Assembly: GCF_016908515.1 (NCBI RefSeq)
Contig: NZ_JAFBEA010000007.1
Coordinates: 1 to 64,000, forward strand
Reading direction: 5' to 3'
DNA length: 64,000 nucleotides
Source of the DNA: Virgibacillus halotolerans
Lineage (GTDB): Bacteria; Bacillota; Bacilli; Bacillales; Amphibacillaceae
A program made the translations under genes and the position numbers. Shown piece after piece: positions 55,924-64,000 of the stretch. The stretch's first letter is position 1. Each line of letters opens with the position of its first letter. The notes under the pieces were generated by a model, which searched no databases, was not told where the DNA came from, and was given only the letters and a program-made list of their open reading frames with translations.

Positions 55924-56461
55924 ATTGATCTCCTCCTGGTCTTTTTGGTACATGTTTAAATACTTCGCCACTTTCAAAGAATATAACCAATCGTTTAATC
56001 CAATCATAATAGTCCATCCAGTCGCGAATTTCCTTTAAAATGTTATTCAACACTTGTTCGTCTGTCTGCTCTACCTCCTTCAAGTCATGCAACATGTGCT
56101 TCAGTTTTTGTTCGAAATGTTTATTTTTATTGATTGCTTTATGCCACGTAGATGTAAAAAGGGATACAAAAGTTTGATAGTAATCTTGTTCAACTTGATA
56201 TAAATCTTTACGAATTCCTTTTCTAAAAACGCGCTCGGCCACATTTAAATTCATCATTTCACGAACAACCTGACTCATTCTTGTCTTGCTCATACCTGTT
56301 TCATCAGATAAATCCTCTAATGTCATCGGCTCTTGCCTCATGTAGATAATTCCCAACACACGCCCGACAGTGGCAGATACACCGAAGGATTGCATGTTAT
56401 CCGTTATCTTTTCAATAAACTGTGCTTCAATAGCTGCAACTTCCTTTGAATGTGAAGCCAT
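55916..56461 (-). CDS. GbsR/MarR-type regulator of the carnitine operon
   Basis: About 181 residues from the ATG at 56461 (MASHSKEV); the frame is open to 56491. It has a winged helix with [22 protein letters not shown], as in B. subtilis GbsR, the choline sensor that represses betaine synthesis. It is the first gene of the operon and overlaps the BKACE gene by 8 bases. Here the ligand could be carnitine, choline or an intermediate; this is not visible in the sequence. An inverted repeat 115 bases upstream is a candidate site. Confidence 0.8.
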   Translation of the reverse strand: MASHSKEVAAIEAQFIEKITDNMQSFGVSATVGRVLGIIYMRQEPMTLEDLSDETGMSKTRMSQVVREMMNLNVAERVFRKGIRKDLYQVEQDYYQTFVSLFTSTWHKAINKNKHFEQKLKHMLHDLKEVEQTDEQVLNNILKEIRDWMDYYDWIKRLVIFFESGEVFKHVPKRPGGDQYE

Positions 56462-56575
56462 TCCCATCACCCTTTTTCTTGACCTATTCAAACTTTAACA
56501 TTTACATGATAAAAACAAAAGTTCCATTTACACTAGATATATGGAGGATATGGAAGTAAATACGCGTATGATTAG

Positions 56576-56613
56576 CGTAAACTTTATAAACAAAAAAGTT
56601 TACAAAGTTTACG
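56576..56613. promoter_or_regulatory. inverted and tandem repeat upstream of the carnitine operon
   Basis: CGTAAACTTT (56576-56585) and its complement AAAGTTTACG (56604-56613) are perfect arms. AAAGTTTAC is also repeated in tandem at 56595-56603. It lies 115 bases ahead of the GbsR-type gene and 250 ahead of fdhD. The rest of the 404-base gap is AT-rich; a 64-codon frame there has no ribosome site and is not accepted. Confidence 0.45.
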
Positions 56614-56866
56614 TTATTTACAACGTTTTTGTTTGTCCACTTTTGTTATTTAAATGTATAGCCTCCTGGTTAAATCAGATATCTTTCTACTATCCCCGTT
56701 ATTTTAAATGCCAATCACCTAAAGCAGATCACTAGCGTTGTTCACGTTTACATGTTAACGTACTTTTAAGTTAAAAAATGATGACAGTTGGAATAATCCT
56801 TGGGTTTTAAAACAGTTTTTTAAGTTGGCCAGCCCCGATAGGTGAAGGTTCATAGAGGTGATAATA

Positions 56867-57679
56867 ATGGATGGGCGTGCAAATAAATGGGAGTTTATTC
56901 GATTTGATCAGAGAGATATGTCTGTTAGAGAAGAAGAAATTGTAACTGAATTCCCGCTCACAGTTGTCTTAAATGGCGAAGAGTTTGCAACAATCGTTTG
57001 TTCACCAACTGACATCCACGAATTATTAATTGGCTTTCTTGCGTCAGAGGGTATTATCCGTTTTTACAAAGAAATCAGTGCCATAAAAATTGATGAAGAA
57101 CGCGGGTTTGCCTATATTGAAATGGATAAGCCATTACATTCATTGCAGCACAATCATTCCAAACGATTTATTGGATCCTGTTGCGGAAAAAGTCGACAAT
57201 TTTATTTTCAAAGTGATGTAAAAACGGCAAAAACCATTACAAGTAAGTTGTCTATTTCTGCCGATCAATGCTTCGAGCTAATGAATCAATTACAACTCCA
57301 ATCTCAAGAGTTCAAACGAACTGGCGGGGTTCACAATGCTGCAATCTGTACGTTGAATGAAATCCTTGAGATTTGTACAGATATTGGTCGTCATAATGCA
57401 TTAGACAAAATATACGGTCATATCATGGAGCGTAGCATACCTGTAGCTGATAAAGTAATTGTTTTTAGTGGTAGAATTTCTTCTGAGGTTTTATTGAAAA
57501 TCTCAAAAATCGGAGTCGGGATATTAATTTCTAAATCTGCACCCACTGATTTAGCACTTGAACTTGCAAACGACCTAGGTATTACCGTTATAGGCTTTGC
57601 ACGTGGACATAAAATGAACGTCTATACACACCCGTTTCGGGTTATCGAGACAGGTAAAACGAGCGAAGCTTCTAAATAA
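56867..57679 (+). CDS. fdhD: formate dehydrogenase sulfurtransferase FdhD
   Basis: 270 residues from the ATG at 56867, 6 bases behind GAGGTG; a GTG at 56858 lies inside that site. The FdhD family block ...FIGSCCGKSRQF contains the active-site Cys pair, and RTGGVHNAAICTL...EDIGRHNALDKI-type motifs are present (here TDIGRHNALDKIYG). FdhD transfers sulfur from a cysteine desulfurase to the molybdenum cofactor of formate dehydrogenase. No fdh structural gene is in the window. Confidence 0.9.
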   Translation: MDGRANKWEFIRFDQRDMSVREEEIVTEFPLTVVLNGEEFATIVCSPTDIHELLIGFLASEGIIRFYKEISAIKIDEERGFAYIEMDKPLHSLQHNHSKRFIGSCCGKSRQFYFQSDVKTAKTITSKLSISADQCFELMNQLQLQSQEFKRTGGVHNAAICTLNEILEICTDIGRHNALDKIYGHIMERSIPVADKVIVFSGRISSEVLLKISKIGVGILISKSAPTDLALELANDLGITVIGFARGHKMNVYTHPFRVIETGKTSEASK

Positions 57680-57710
57680 AAAGGCTATCCAAATGGACAG
57701 CCTTTTATTT
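57679..57710. terminator. bidirectional terminator between fdhD and parR-like
   Basis: AAAAGGCT-TCCA arms (57679-57690 with 57694-57706, one G-T pair) have T/A-rich flanks. The right arm overlaps the end of the ParR-like gene. Confidence 0.75.
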
Positions 57711-58238
57711 ATTCATTTTTGAAAAGAAGTCACCTAAAGGATCTTCTTCCTCTTGTTCCTGCTCTTGTTCTTCCTGTTCTAAATTGAGGCCATCTAAATT
57801 CAAATCATCTAAAGCATTATCTTCGATGGAAATGGGCTGCTCTTGTTCTTCTTTTGACGCCGCTGCTTCTTCCTGAAGATATAAAGCCTCATCAATGTCT
57901 GATGTATTACTATTTAGGGAGGCAAGTAATGTCGTTGCGCGCATTGGGTCACTCAACAATTGATAAAGAATGCTTCCAATAAGCGCTTCGGAATGTTCAT
58001 GCTTCAACCAACTTTTCTGCTCTTTTGTCAACTGTTTCGGGAGCGGAACGGTAATTGTCTCCCGTTCTCTTGTATAGGTTTCATTAACCCCTTTTAATAC
58101 AAATTGAGCAATTTGGCTCGAAAAGTTCCTTCGCTCTGTTTCTTTAAGCTTCTGTAATTGTTTCAAAAGGTAATCAGGTGTATCAGAGGGGACTCGAAAC
58201 GTAATCGATTGTCCACGCTCTATATTCTTTTTAGACAT
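57705..58238 (-). CDS. ParR-like ribbon-helix-helix adaptor of an actin partition system
   Basis: 177 residues. The N-terminal segment (SITFRVPSDTPDYLLKQLQK then ERRNFSSQIAQFVLKGV) fits a strand-helix-helix ribbon DNA-binding fold like ParR. A helical middle follows, then an extremely acidic Glu/Gln-rich region (about 125-165), and a final LGDFFSKMNK that could be the filament-binding tail. It lies 9 bases after the ParM-like gene. Sequence similarity to known ParR proteins is not obvious; the assignment rests on order, fold and partner. Confidence 0.6.
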   Translation of the reverse strand: MSKKNIERGQSITFRVPSDTPDYLLKQLQKLKETERRNFSSQIAQFVLKGVNETYTRERETITVPLPKQLTKEQKSWLKHEHSEALIGSILYQLLSDPMRATTLLASLNSNTSDIDEALYLQEEAAASKEEQEQPISIEDNALDDLNLDGLNLEQEEQEQEQEEEDPLGDFFSKMNK

Positions 58239-58247
58239 TGTCTCACC

Positions 58248-59435
58248 CTATTTTGCTTTTGTAGTTTCTTTCCCTGGTTCAACCGCTTCAACTTTTGTGT
58301 TTCCACCTGATTTTCTAACGAAATCTGTAATTAATTTATAATACGCATTAGCCATCATCCAGATACTTTCGTTTTCGTCTTCGAAGAATTCAATATTGTA
58401 TCCATCTAATTTATTGTTTAGTGCTTTTATATAATCCTTTAATACTGCGGAACCACCACCAACAAAGTAGCAGATTTCTGATTGTGAGTTTTTAGACCAA
58501 ACGTTTCTCAAAAAACGGTACTCCTTTTTGGCCAGCTCTAATAGAATGTGGTCTGTTATGTCATGTACGTTCGTTCTGCTGCCTTTTACCATGATATGAT
58601 GTCTATCATTCTTCCGTGTGATAATATCCACGACATCACGTCTACTGTCTAATTCTACGCCATGTTTAGAGCGGATTTCCTCGCGAATTGCTTCCAGAGA
58701 TTCTGAAACACCGAGGTTGAATCCTTGAGCTTTATCATCGTCTACATTACGATTTCTAATTACAGCAACATCTGTTGAAAGTCCACCAATATCCTGGATT
58801 AGTATTTGTTTATCAATTAATTCTTTATTCGTTACTTTAAGGTCATTATCCATGATAAGGTTCACGTACGCTGCAAAGCCCTCCGGATATACTTTCACTT
58901 CATCAAATTTAATATTTACCTTTTTCCCTTGGTACATTGGCGTAACGAGAAACTCTACTTGGTGAACAGATCCTAGTAATTGGGAACGGTAACCAACATC
59001 TTTTCCTTCTTTCACTTCTCTAAGTGGAAGGCCTGTCCCTAATGTGTAATTTGCATCAATAATATCATTCTTAGACGCTTTAAAGTCTTCTGCCTCTACC
59101 GCATCCAAAGCTAAGGAAGCAAAAAGCATTACGAGTGTTTGATCTTCCTCGGATTTACTACTGCCTGGATCCAATTCTGTTGAATTATCTGTTTTTGTTG
59201 CTAGGTTCCCTACACGGTAAACAACACCATTCTCTTCCAGTGCTGGTGAATGTACCCGAATATGTATATTATCCAGTACATCTTTTTCGTCTAAATCTTC
59301 TATTCCAATTACTGGACGATCTTCTAAATCAGGTGCAATTACATTTGGTATATATAATTCACGTTCCATCTTTCCAAAGTTAGCCTTCAGTGCATCATTA
59401 CCTACATCCACTGCCGCGATTCTTGATTTTGTCAT
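58248..59435 (-). CDS. ParM/Alp-type actin-like ATPase
   Basis: 395 residues of the actin/Hsp70 fold. Phosphate 1 is AAVDVGNDALKANF, the connect/substrate loop TLGTGLPLREV, phosphate 2 IQDIGGLSTDVAVI, and the adenosine motif YFVGGGSAVLKDYI. This is the StbA/ParM group of plasmid segregation actins, not MreB or FtsA. It polymerises with ATP to move DNA bound by an adaptor. Upstream is a seven-copy TGTNNAC array and downstream the adaptor gene, exactly the parC-parM-parR order. Surrounding genes are chromosomal housekeeping, not plasmid replication or mobility genes. Confidence 0.85.
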   Translation of the reverse strand: MTKSRIAAVDVGNDALKANFGKMERELYIPNVIAPDLEDRPVIGIEDLDEKDVLDNIHIRVHSPALEENGVVYRVGNLATKTDNSTELDPGSSKSEEDQTLVMLFASLALDAVEAEDFKASKNDIIDANYTLGTGLPLREVKEGKDVGYRSQLLGSVHQVEFLVTPMYQGKKVNIKFDEVKVYPEGFAAYVNLIMDNDLKVTNKELIDKQILIQDIGGLSTDVAVIRNRNVDDDKAQGFNLGVSESLEAIREEIRSKHGVELDSRRDVVDIITRKNDRHHIMVKGSRTNVHDITDHILLELAKKEYRFLRNVWSKNSQSEICYFVGGGSAVLKDYIKALNNKLDGYNIEFFEDENESIWMMANAYYKLITDFVRKSGGNTKVEAVEPGKETTKAK

Positions 59436-59521
59436 TTTACTTCTCCTCTCTATTCTTCCTATATAGATAGATTAACTTTTTTTACTAGATTTAGCAAATG
59501 TTATTTTAATGTTTGCATTTA

Positions 59522-59644
59522 TGTTTACATGTAATCTTTTTGCGTTCGCCTAGAATCCAACATGTGTACTTGTTTGTATACATGTTTACTTTTTTGAACA
59601 CTTTTGTACACGACTATGTAAACTTGTGTTCGTAAATTGTATAC
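59522..59644. promoter_or_regulatory. candidate centromere/operator (parC-like) array
   Basis: Seven copies of TGTNNAC lie on one strand at 59522, 59563, 59575, 59583, 59605, 59617 and 59638. They are mostly spaced by about one, two or four helical turns. They lie 90-210 bases upstream of the ParM-like gene. ParR proteins bind such iterons to form the centromere and to repress the operon. The rest of the 402-base gap (to 59837) shows no gene. Confidence 0.55.
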
Positions 59645-59837
59645 ATCACTTTTGTGAATCATAAAACACTATCCCAAAAAAAGATATAGCCTTTTACGAT
59701 TAGATTTCACTGGATGTCTGCTCCATTTGGCAACACAAAACACCTCCCCTCTCGACCAATCCCAAGCTACCCATTTTCATTCCCTTGTCATTCATAAGCT
59801 TTAATATGATATGATGGCTTTATTTGGAGGCTTTATC

Positions 59838-60749
59838 ATGCAGAAAAACAAAGGAATTATTTACGTCTTAATTGGGGCTACAAGCTTTGGATTTACCCCT
59901 ATCTTCGCAAAGTTAAGCTTTAGTTTGGGCTATTCATTGGGACAATTGAATATTATTCAAATGCTTATCTCCTTTTTAATATTATGGGGCATCACATTAC
60001 TACGACGGTCCAATTTCAAGGAGTTAACAACGAAAAACATGGCACAAATCATGTTGACCGGATCTTTTGTTGGCTTAACTACTATTTTCTACTACGGATC
60101 CATTCAATTTCTTCCGGCATCACTAGCTATCATTCTGCTCTTTCAGTTTGTTTGGATCGGAATCATATACGATTGGATATTCACTAAAACAAAACCAACA
60201 ATTATCACCTTATTAGCGACCGTCTTCATCTTAATAGGGGTATTATTTGCATCAAATATTTTTAATGGGGCCACACAGGAATTGCCAACCATAGGATTTA
60301 TCTATGGTATTCTCTCCGCATTCACCTATGCAGGTTTTATCTTTTTTAGCGGCAAGGTTGCTACATCAGTTGATCCATGGGTACGAAGTTCTTTCATGGT
60401 AAGCGGATCCGTTATACTTGTCTTAGTCCTATTCATGAAGGATATCCCTACCATTCCAGTTACTGATGGGGGACTATGGCTTGTTGCAACAGGCGTTGCA
60501 TTATTTGGCGCTGTACTCCCACCCCTGTTCTTTGCACAAGGTGCCCCCTTAATCACAAGCGGCTTATCCAACATACTAAGCGCTATAGAGCTTCCGGTAG
60601 CCATTGTCTCCGCAAGCATATTGCTCTCGGAATCCGTTACACTGTTGCAGTGGATGGGGACGATTCTCATTATTTTTGCGATCATATTAAACGAGATTGG
60701 TAACGTAAGATTACAGGCTCATAGAGCGCAAATAAAAAAGCATACCTGA
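59838..60749 (+). CDS. EamA/DMT-family transporter
   Basis: 303 residues from the ATG at 59838 (MQKNKGIIYV), 6 bases behind TTGGAGGC; the frame is open from 59811. Ten helices in two EamA repeats are present: repeat 1 (about 5-140, GATSFGFTPIFAKLSF) and repeat 2 (about 155-295). It is a drug/metabolite exporter of unknown substrate. A terminator follows. Confidence 0.82.
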   Translation: MQKNKGIIYVLIGATSFGFTPIFAKLSFSLGYSLGQLNIIQMLISFLILWGITLLRRSNFKELTTKNMAQIMLTGSFVGLTTIFYYGSIQFLPASLAIILLFQFVWIGIIYDWIFTKTKPTIITLLATVFILIGVLFASNIFNGATQELPTIGFIYGILSAFTYAGFIFFSGKVATSVDPWVRSSFMVSGSVILVLVLFMKDIPTIPVTDGGLWLVATGVALFGAVLPPLFFAQGAPLITSGLSNILSAIELPVAIVSASILLSESVTLLQWMGTILIIFAIILNEIGNVRLQAHRAQIKKHT

Positions 60750-60765
60750 GCAGGTATGCTTTTTT
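60734..60765. terminator. bidirectional terminator
   Basis: AAAAAAGCATACCTG and CAGGTATGCTTTTTT form a 15-bp perfect stem with a 2-base loop between the EamA gene (+) and the RlmN-family gene (-). Confidence 0.85.
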
Positions 60766-60766
60766 A

Positions 60767-61834
60767 TTAACCAATTTTCTTTTTCTCCATTTGTTTACTT
60801 CGCAGTTGCCCACAAGCAGCATCAATATCTGCCCCATTTTCCCAGCGTACACCACAATTGATCCCCTGCCCTTTCAACGTTTCAAAGAAAGTTTGAATGG
60901 ATGCAGACTCACTACGCTGATATTGATTATGTTCGTCAACGGAGTTATAAGGTATGAGGTTCACATAAGCTAGATGTCGATGATTATAGAGCAATTTAGC
61001 TAGTTGCAACGCTTCTTCCTTATGATCATTTACATCACGAAGCATAATGTATTCGTACGTGATTCGCCGGTTTGTCTTTTCTAAATAATAGTCAACGGAT
61101 TTCATTAACTTCTCAATTGGAAATGCTTTATTGATTTTCATAATCTTTGTGCGCAGCTCATTGTTTGGTGCATGAATAGAAATAGCCAAGTTTACCTGGA
61201 TACCGGTGTCAGCAAACTCATATATCTTATGGGCAAGACCACTTGTTGATACGGTAATATGTCTTGCTCCAATATTTAAGCCTTTATCATCGTTTACAAC
61301 ATACAGGAAGTTCATTAGATTCGTAAAGTTATCAAATGGCTCCCCAATACCCATCACAACAATATGACTAACACGTTCATCATTGCCCTTGGCATCAAGG
61401 TGTTTCTGCACATTCATGATTTGTTCAACGATTTCTCCACCAGTTAAATCACGGCTTTTTTTCAGCAAACCACTCGCGCAAAATGTACAGCCTATATTAC
61501 AGCCAACCTGCGTGGTAACACAAACAGACAAACCGTAATTAAACCGCATTAAAACGGTCTCGATTAGGTTGCCATCATCCAGCTTAAATAAAAACTTAAT
61601 TGTTCCATCCTTCGATTCCTGTCGAATTTCCTCGTCTAACGTGTGTAACACAAAGTTTTCTTCCAGTAATTCGATGGTATCCTTATTCACGTTTTTCATT
61701 TCAGAAAAGCCTGTAATACGCTTTTTATAAAGCCAGTTCCATACCTGATCGACACGAAACCGCTTTTGACCGCGCTCTAAGAGCCAGTCCGTTAATTGTT
61801 CATATGTTAGTCCATAAATGGATGTTTTACTCAT
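60767..61834 (-). CDS. RlmN-family radical SAM rRNA/tRNA adenine methyltransferase
   Basis: 355 residues from the ATG at 61834 ([10 protein letters not shown]), 8 bases behind GAGAGGG; the frame is open to 61858. The 4Fe-4S motif is [11 protein letters not shown], and the SAM region [10 protein letters not shown] and [10 protein letters not shown]. The methyl-carrying Cys is in [12 protein letters not shown]. RlmN makes C2-methyl-A2503 of 23S rRNA; Cfr is a C8-methylating relative. Overall similarity is to RlmN. It is not in the usual Bacillus rlmN neighbourhood (prpC-prkC-rsgA), so it may be a second paralogue. Confidence 0.85.
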   Translation of the reverse strand: MSKTSIYGLTYEQLTDWLLERGQKRFRVDQVWNWLYKKRITGFSEMKNVNKDTIELLEENFVLHTLDEEIRQESKDGTIKFLFKLDDGNLIETVLMRFNYGLSVCVTTQVGCNIGCTFCASGLLKKSRDLTGGEIVEQIMNVQKHLDAKGNDERVSHIVVMGIGEPFDNFTNLMNFLYVVNDDKGLNIGARHITVSTSGLAHKIYEFADTGIQVNLAISIHAPNNELRTKIMKINKAFPIEKLMKSVDYYLEKTNRRITYEYIMLRDVNDHKEEALQLAKLLYNHRHLAYVNLIPYNSVDEHNQYQRSESASIQTFFETLKGQGINCGVRWENGADIDAACGQLRSKQMEKKKIG

Positions 61835-62060
61835 TATTAGTACCCTCTCTTCGAACAATACATTTCATCATCCCCTTATATTACTGGAAATAGCCAGTTG
61901 ATGCAAATAAATATTCATGAAATTAACTCGTATCCATGGCACTATCACAATTATAGCTAACGGAAGCCATACTAAATACCACTCAGCCTTAAGCCGAAGG
62001 TTGGACCGAAAGAGGTATATCGCGTATCATTTCTAATAAAGATATTTGGGAGTGAATATA

Positions 62061-63077
62061 TTGAAGAATACACATAAAAAGACATTTAATAATGTACCGT
62101 TATCGGTACTCGATCTTGCACCAATTATAGAAGGAAGTTACCCAAAACAATCCTTTGAAAATAGCGTAGATTTGGCGCAGCACACCGATAAATGGGGATT
62201 TAACCGTTATTGGCTGGCTGAACATCACAACATGCCGGGTATTGCCAGTTCTGCAACGTCTGTCATCATTGGACACATTGCCGGCGCGACAGAACATATC
62301 AGAATTGGGGCTGGCGGAATTATGTTACCGAACCATGCGACACTCGTTATCGCTGAACAATTCGGTACATTGGAATCCCTTTATCCGGGTAGAATTGATT
62401 TGGGACTTGGACGTGCACCCGGAAGTGATCAGGCCACAGCTTATGCGCTCAGGCGCACATTAAGTACGGATGTGGCGGATTTCCCAATGCAAGTGGAGGA
62501 ACTTCAAGGCTATTTCTCAGATGATCCGGTCAATCGTGTACAAGCCGTCCCTGGCAATGGACTCGATATCCCGATATGGCTTCTAGGCTCCAGTGATTTT
62601 AGTGCTAGGTTGGCCGCAAAGAAAGGACTGCCATTTTCATTTGCAAGCCATTTCTCGCCACAATATACCATTCCGGCACTGAACCTATACAGAGCTAATT
62701 TTCAACCGTCAGATACGCTGCATGACCCTTATGCGATGATTGGTGTAAATGTTATCGCTGCTGATACTACTGAACATGCAAAATACCTAGCAACTTCACA
62801 AGAACAGCAATTTCTATTTCAAATAAAGGGGCAATCAAAAAAGCTTCAGCCCCCTGTTGATAATATGGACGACCTCTGGTCAGAACGGGAACGGATGGGT
62901 GTTCAACAAACGCTCAATGGCCCCGCGACAATTATTGGGGACCCTGAAACCGTAAAAAAAGGACTTGAAAGCTTTCTAGCAGAAACAAAGGCAGATGAAG
63001 TCATTATTAACACACAAGTTTTTAATCATGATGACAGACTGCGATCTTTTGAAATCCTTGCTGAGATGATGGATTAA
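62061..63077 (+). CDS. luciferase-like flavin-dependent oxidoreductase (MsnO8 group)
   Basis: 338 residues from the TTG at 62061 (MKNTHKK), 5 bases behind GGGAGTGA; other in-frame TTG/GTG codons just upstream overlap the ribosome site. The bacterial-luciferase TIM barrel blocks [56 protein letters not shown] and ...[22 protein letters not shown] fit the single-subunit LLM group. The true substrate is unknown. It is monocistronic. Confidence 0.85.
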   Translation: MKNTHKKTFNNVPLSVLDLAPIIEGSYPKQSFENSVDLAQHTDKWGFNRYWLAEHHNMPGIASSATSVIIGHIAGATEHIRIGAGGIMLPNHATLVIAEQFGTLESLYPGRIDLGLGRAPGSDQATAYALRRTLSTDVADFPMQVEELQGYFSDDPVNRVQAVPGNGLDIPIWLLGSSDFSARLAAKKGLPFSFASHFSPQYTIPALNLYRANFQPSDTLHDPYAMIGVNVIAADTTEHAKYLATSQEQQFLFQIKGQSKKLQPPVDNMDDLWSERERMGVQQTLNGPATIIGDPETVKKGLESFLAETKADEVIINTQVFNHDDRLRSFEILAEMMD

Positions 63078-63081
63078 TAGG

Positions 63082-63120
63082 AAAATCCCCTGGTTGTTAA
63101 CCAATCAGGGGATTTTTATC
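63082..63120. terminator. bidirectional terminator
   Basis: AAAATCCCCTG (63082-63092) and CAGGGGATTTT (63106-63116) flank an inner partly paired GGTTG-TTAACCA loop. It separates the convergent LLM and P450 genes. Confidence 0.8.
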
Positions 63121-63126
63121 TGAAGA

Positions 63127-64000
63127 CTATTTTACCTTTACATTTTGAATCATCAATCTGCTTTTTGGGATGGTTGGCATCCGCACCATACTGTAGTTCA
63201 AATCCTGTTGAGGAACCTCATATTCGATTCGCGTAGTCAAAAACTGAAGGCTTGTCTTCATAGCTTCGATCGTAATCCATTCACCTGCACAGCGATGTCC
63301 TTTGTCGTAGTCCCCACCGCCTTGAGGGATAAAATCAAATGGACTGCCGCCCCAATCTTTAAATCGCTCCGGATAAAATGTATTCGGGTCCTCCCATAGT
63401 GCCGGACTGTGATTCGTTCCATATAAATCCAATATAACGAGTGTCCCCTGCTTGAACGCATATCCATTCCACGTGAAATCGTGTCGCACCTTCGCACCTA
63501 AAAAAGGGGCAAATGGATAAAATCGACGCACCTCCTGAACAAACATCTGCGCATAACCATCCGCATCCTCTTCCAGAAATTGTTTCCTTGTTTCTGGATG
63601 TTGATGCAATGCTAGAACGCTGAAAGTGATAAATCTGCCAATAGCTACAATTGGGCGCAAGATATTGATTAGTTCAACTGCAGCTGTCTTCACACTTAAT
63701 AAATCCCCTTGTGGATCACGGTGCCATGCCATTTGGTATATAGCTGTATCCTCATGTACGAATATTTTCCCCGTCCGTACTTGTAAAATCAATCCTCTTA
63801 TCCAATGTTCAGATCTTGAACGGGCTTGTTTGCCTCGCCAATACCTCGGTCCAACAGCTCCAAATGCATCAATCATTGCCGCAAGATCCTTTGTCCGCTG
63901 TTTTAATTCCTTTGCCCATAATGGAACACCTGCCCACTGACAAGCAGTTCTACACATCATTTCTTCTGCCGCTGCAAATAGTTCAATCTTCCTTTTCCTT
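63127..64000 (-). CDS. CYP152-family fatty-acid peroxygenase (CypC/P450BSbeta-like), 5' end outside the window
   Basis: 291 C-terminal residues are present; the frame stays open to the window edge through ...KIELFAAAEEMMCRTACQWAGVPL, which matches the middle of B. subtilis CypC. The heme Cys is in GHRCAGE, the ERF-region RPERFKDW-like block is YPERFKDWG, and the I-helix position reads RPIVAIGR. This Arg in place of the usual acid-alcohol pair binds the fatty-acid carboxylate in CYP152 enzymes. They hydroxylate or decarboxylate fatty acids with H2O2. No ferredoxin partner is needed. Confidence 0.88.
   Translation of the reverse strand, partial: RKRKIELFAAAEEMMCRTACQWAGVPLWAKELKQRTKDLAAMIDAFGAVGPRYWRGKQARSRSEHWIRGLILQVRTGKIFVHEDTAIYQMAWHRDPQGDLLSVKTAAVELINILRPIVAIGRFITFSVLALHQHPETRKQFLEEDADGYAQMFVQEVRRFYPFAPFLGAKVRHDFTWNGYAFKQGTLVILDLYGTNHSPALWEDPNTFYPERFKDWGGSPFDFIPQGGGDYDKGHRCAGEWITIEAMKTSLQFLTTRIEYEVPQQDLNYSMVRMPTIPKSRLMIQNVKVK

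Noticed and set aside
56541-56735. 64-codon frame in the carnitine-fdhD gap
   Set aside because: No ribosome site, unusual composition, and it overlaps the operator-like repeats.
56462-56866. Molybdenum-cofactor riboswitch before fdhD
   Set aside because: The conserved Moco-RNA blocks could not be found. The leader shows only AT-rich DNA and short dyads.
58248-59435. MreB, FtsA or DnaK-type protein
   Set aside because: The short, single-domain StbA-like motif set, gene pair and iterons fit ParM. MreB and Hsp70 hallmarks are missing.
60767-61834. Cfr antibiotic-resistance methyltransferase
   Set aside because: The protein follows RlmN, not Cfr, in ...[13 protein letters not shown] and the surrounding regions. 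A resistance role cannot be supported from sequence.

Overview
The window reads as chromosomal DNA of a low-GC Gram-positive bacterium of the family Bacillaceae, probably a halotolerant or marine relative of Oceanobacillus/Virgibacillus. The evidence is AT-rich intergenic DNA, strong GGAGG-type ribosome sites, several TTG/GTG starts, many hairpin+U-tract terminators, and Bacillus-type families (GltC, YuzB, YpuA-like DUF1002, YocH-like 3D/LysM, Bce-type ABC, CypC P450). No rRNA, tRNA, CRISPR array, prophage or replication-initiator gene was seen. The species call is inference.

Layout. 1-7.3 kb: remnant of a GDSL hydrolase, the threonine-degradation pair kbl-tdh, a LysM-3D wall protein, a DHA2 drug transporter and a DUF1002 protein. 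7.5-12.2 kb: an MFS carrier with an apparently non-canonical start, a YuzB-like protein, RidA, a lysozyme-family protein and a MATE exporter. 12.2-23.7 kb: a TAXI-type TRAP transporter operon, an acyl-CoA ligase and an oppABCDF peptide importer. 24-26 kb: a cytosolic beta-lactamase-like hydrolase followed by about 0.9 kb of nested non-coding repeats. 26-36 kb: a SWIM-SNF2 helicase, a Bce-type ABC pair, MFS and TauE-type carriers, a Cu/Zn-SOD lipoprotein and a DoxX protein. 35.9-41 kb: a GntR-controlled operon with two ABC systems and a membrane M23-peptidase-like protein. 41.7-42.2 kb: a second copy of the repeat. 42-46.8 kb: an SH3b amidase, a MerR-methyltransferase fusion with a GNAT gene, and a YcdB-like protein. 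46.8-51 kb: a class I ribonucleotide reductase operon behind two NrdR boxes and an adenosylcobalamin riboswitch. 51-53.5 kb: gltC divergent from gdhA. 53.5-56.5 kb: a carnitine-to-glycine-betaine operon with a GbsR-type regulator. 56.8-60 kb: fdhD, then a parC-parM-parR-like actin partition locus. 60-64 kb: an EamA carrier, an RlmN-family enzyme, a luciferase-like oxidoreductase and a CYP152 P450 cut by the window end.

How it fits together. Opp, TRAP, carnitine-to-betaine and threonine catabolism suggest a scavenger that feeds on amino compounds and makes compatible solutes. The ribonucleotide reductase leader implies that a B12-dependent class II enzyme exists elsewhere in the genome.

The two most unusual items are these. 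(1) A family of modular, hairpin-rich intergenic repeats keeps a fixed core while its stems covary. (2) An actin-like ParM/ParR pair with a seven-copy TGTNNAC array lies in an otherwise chromosomal setting.
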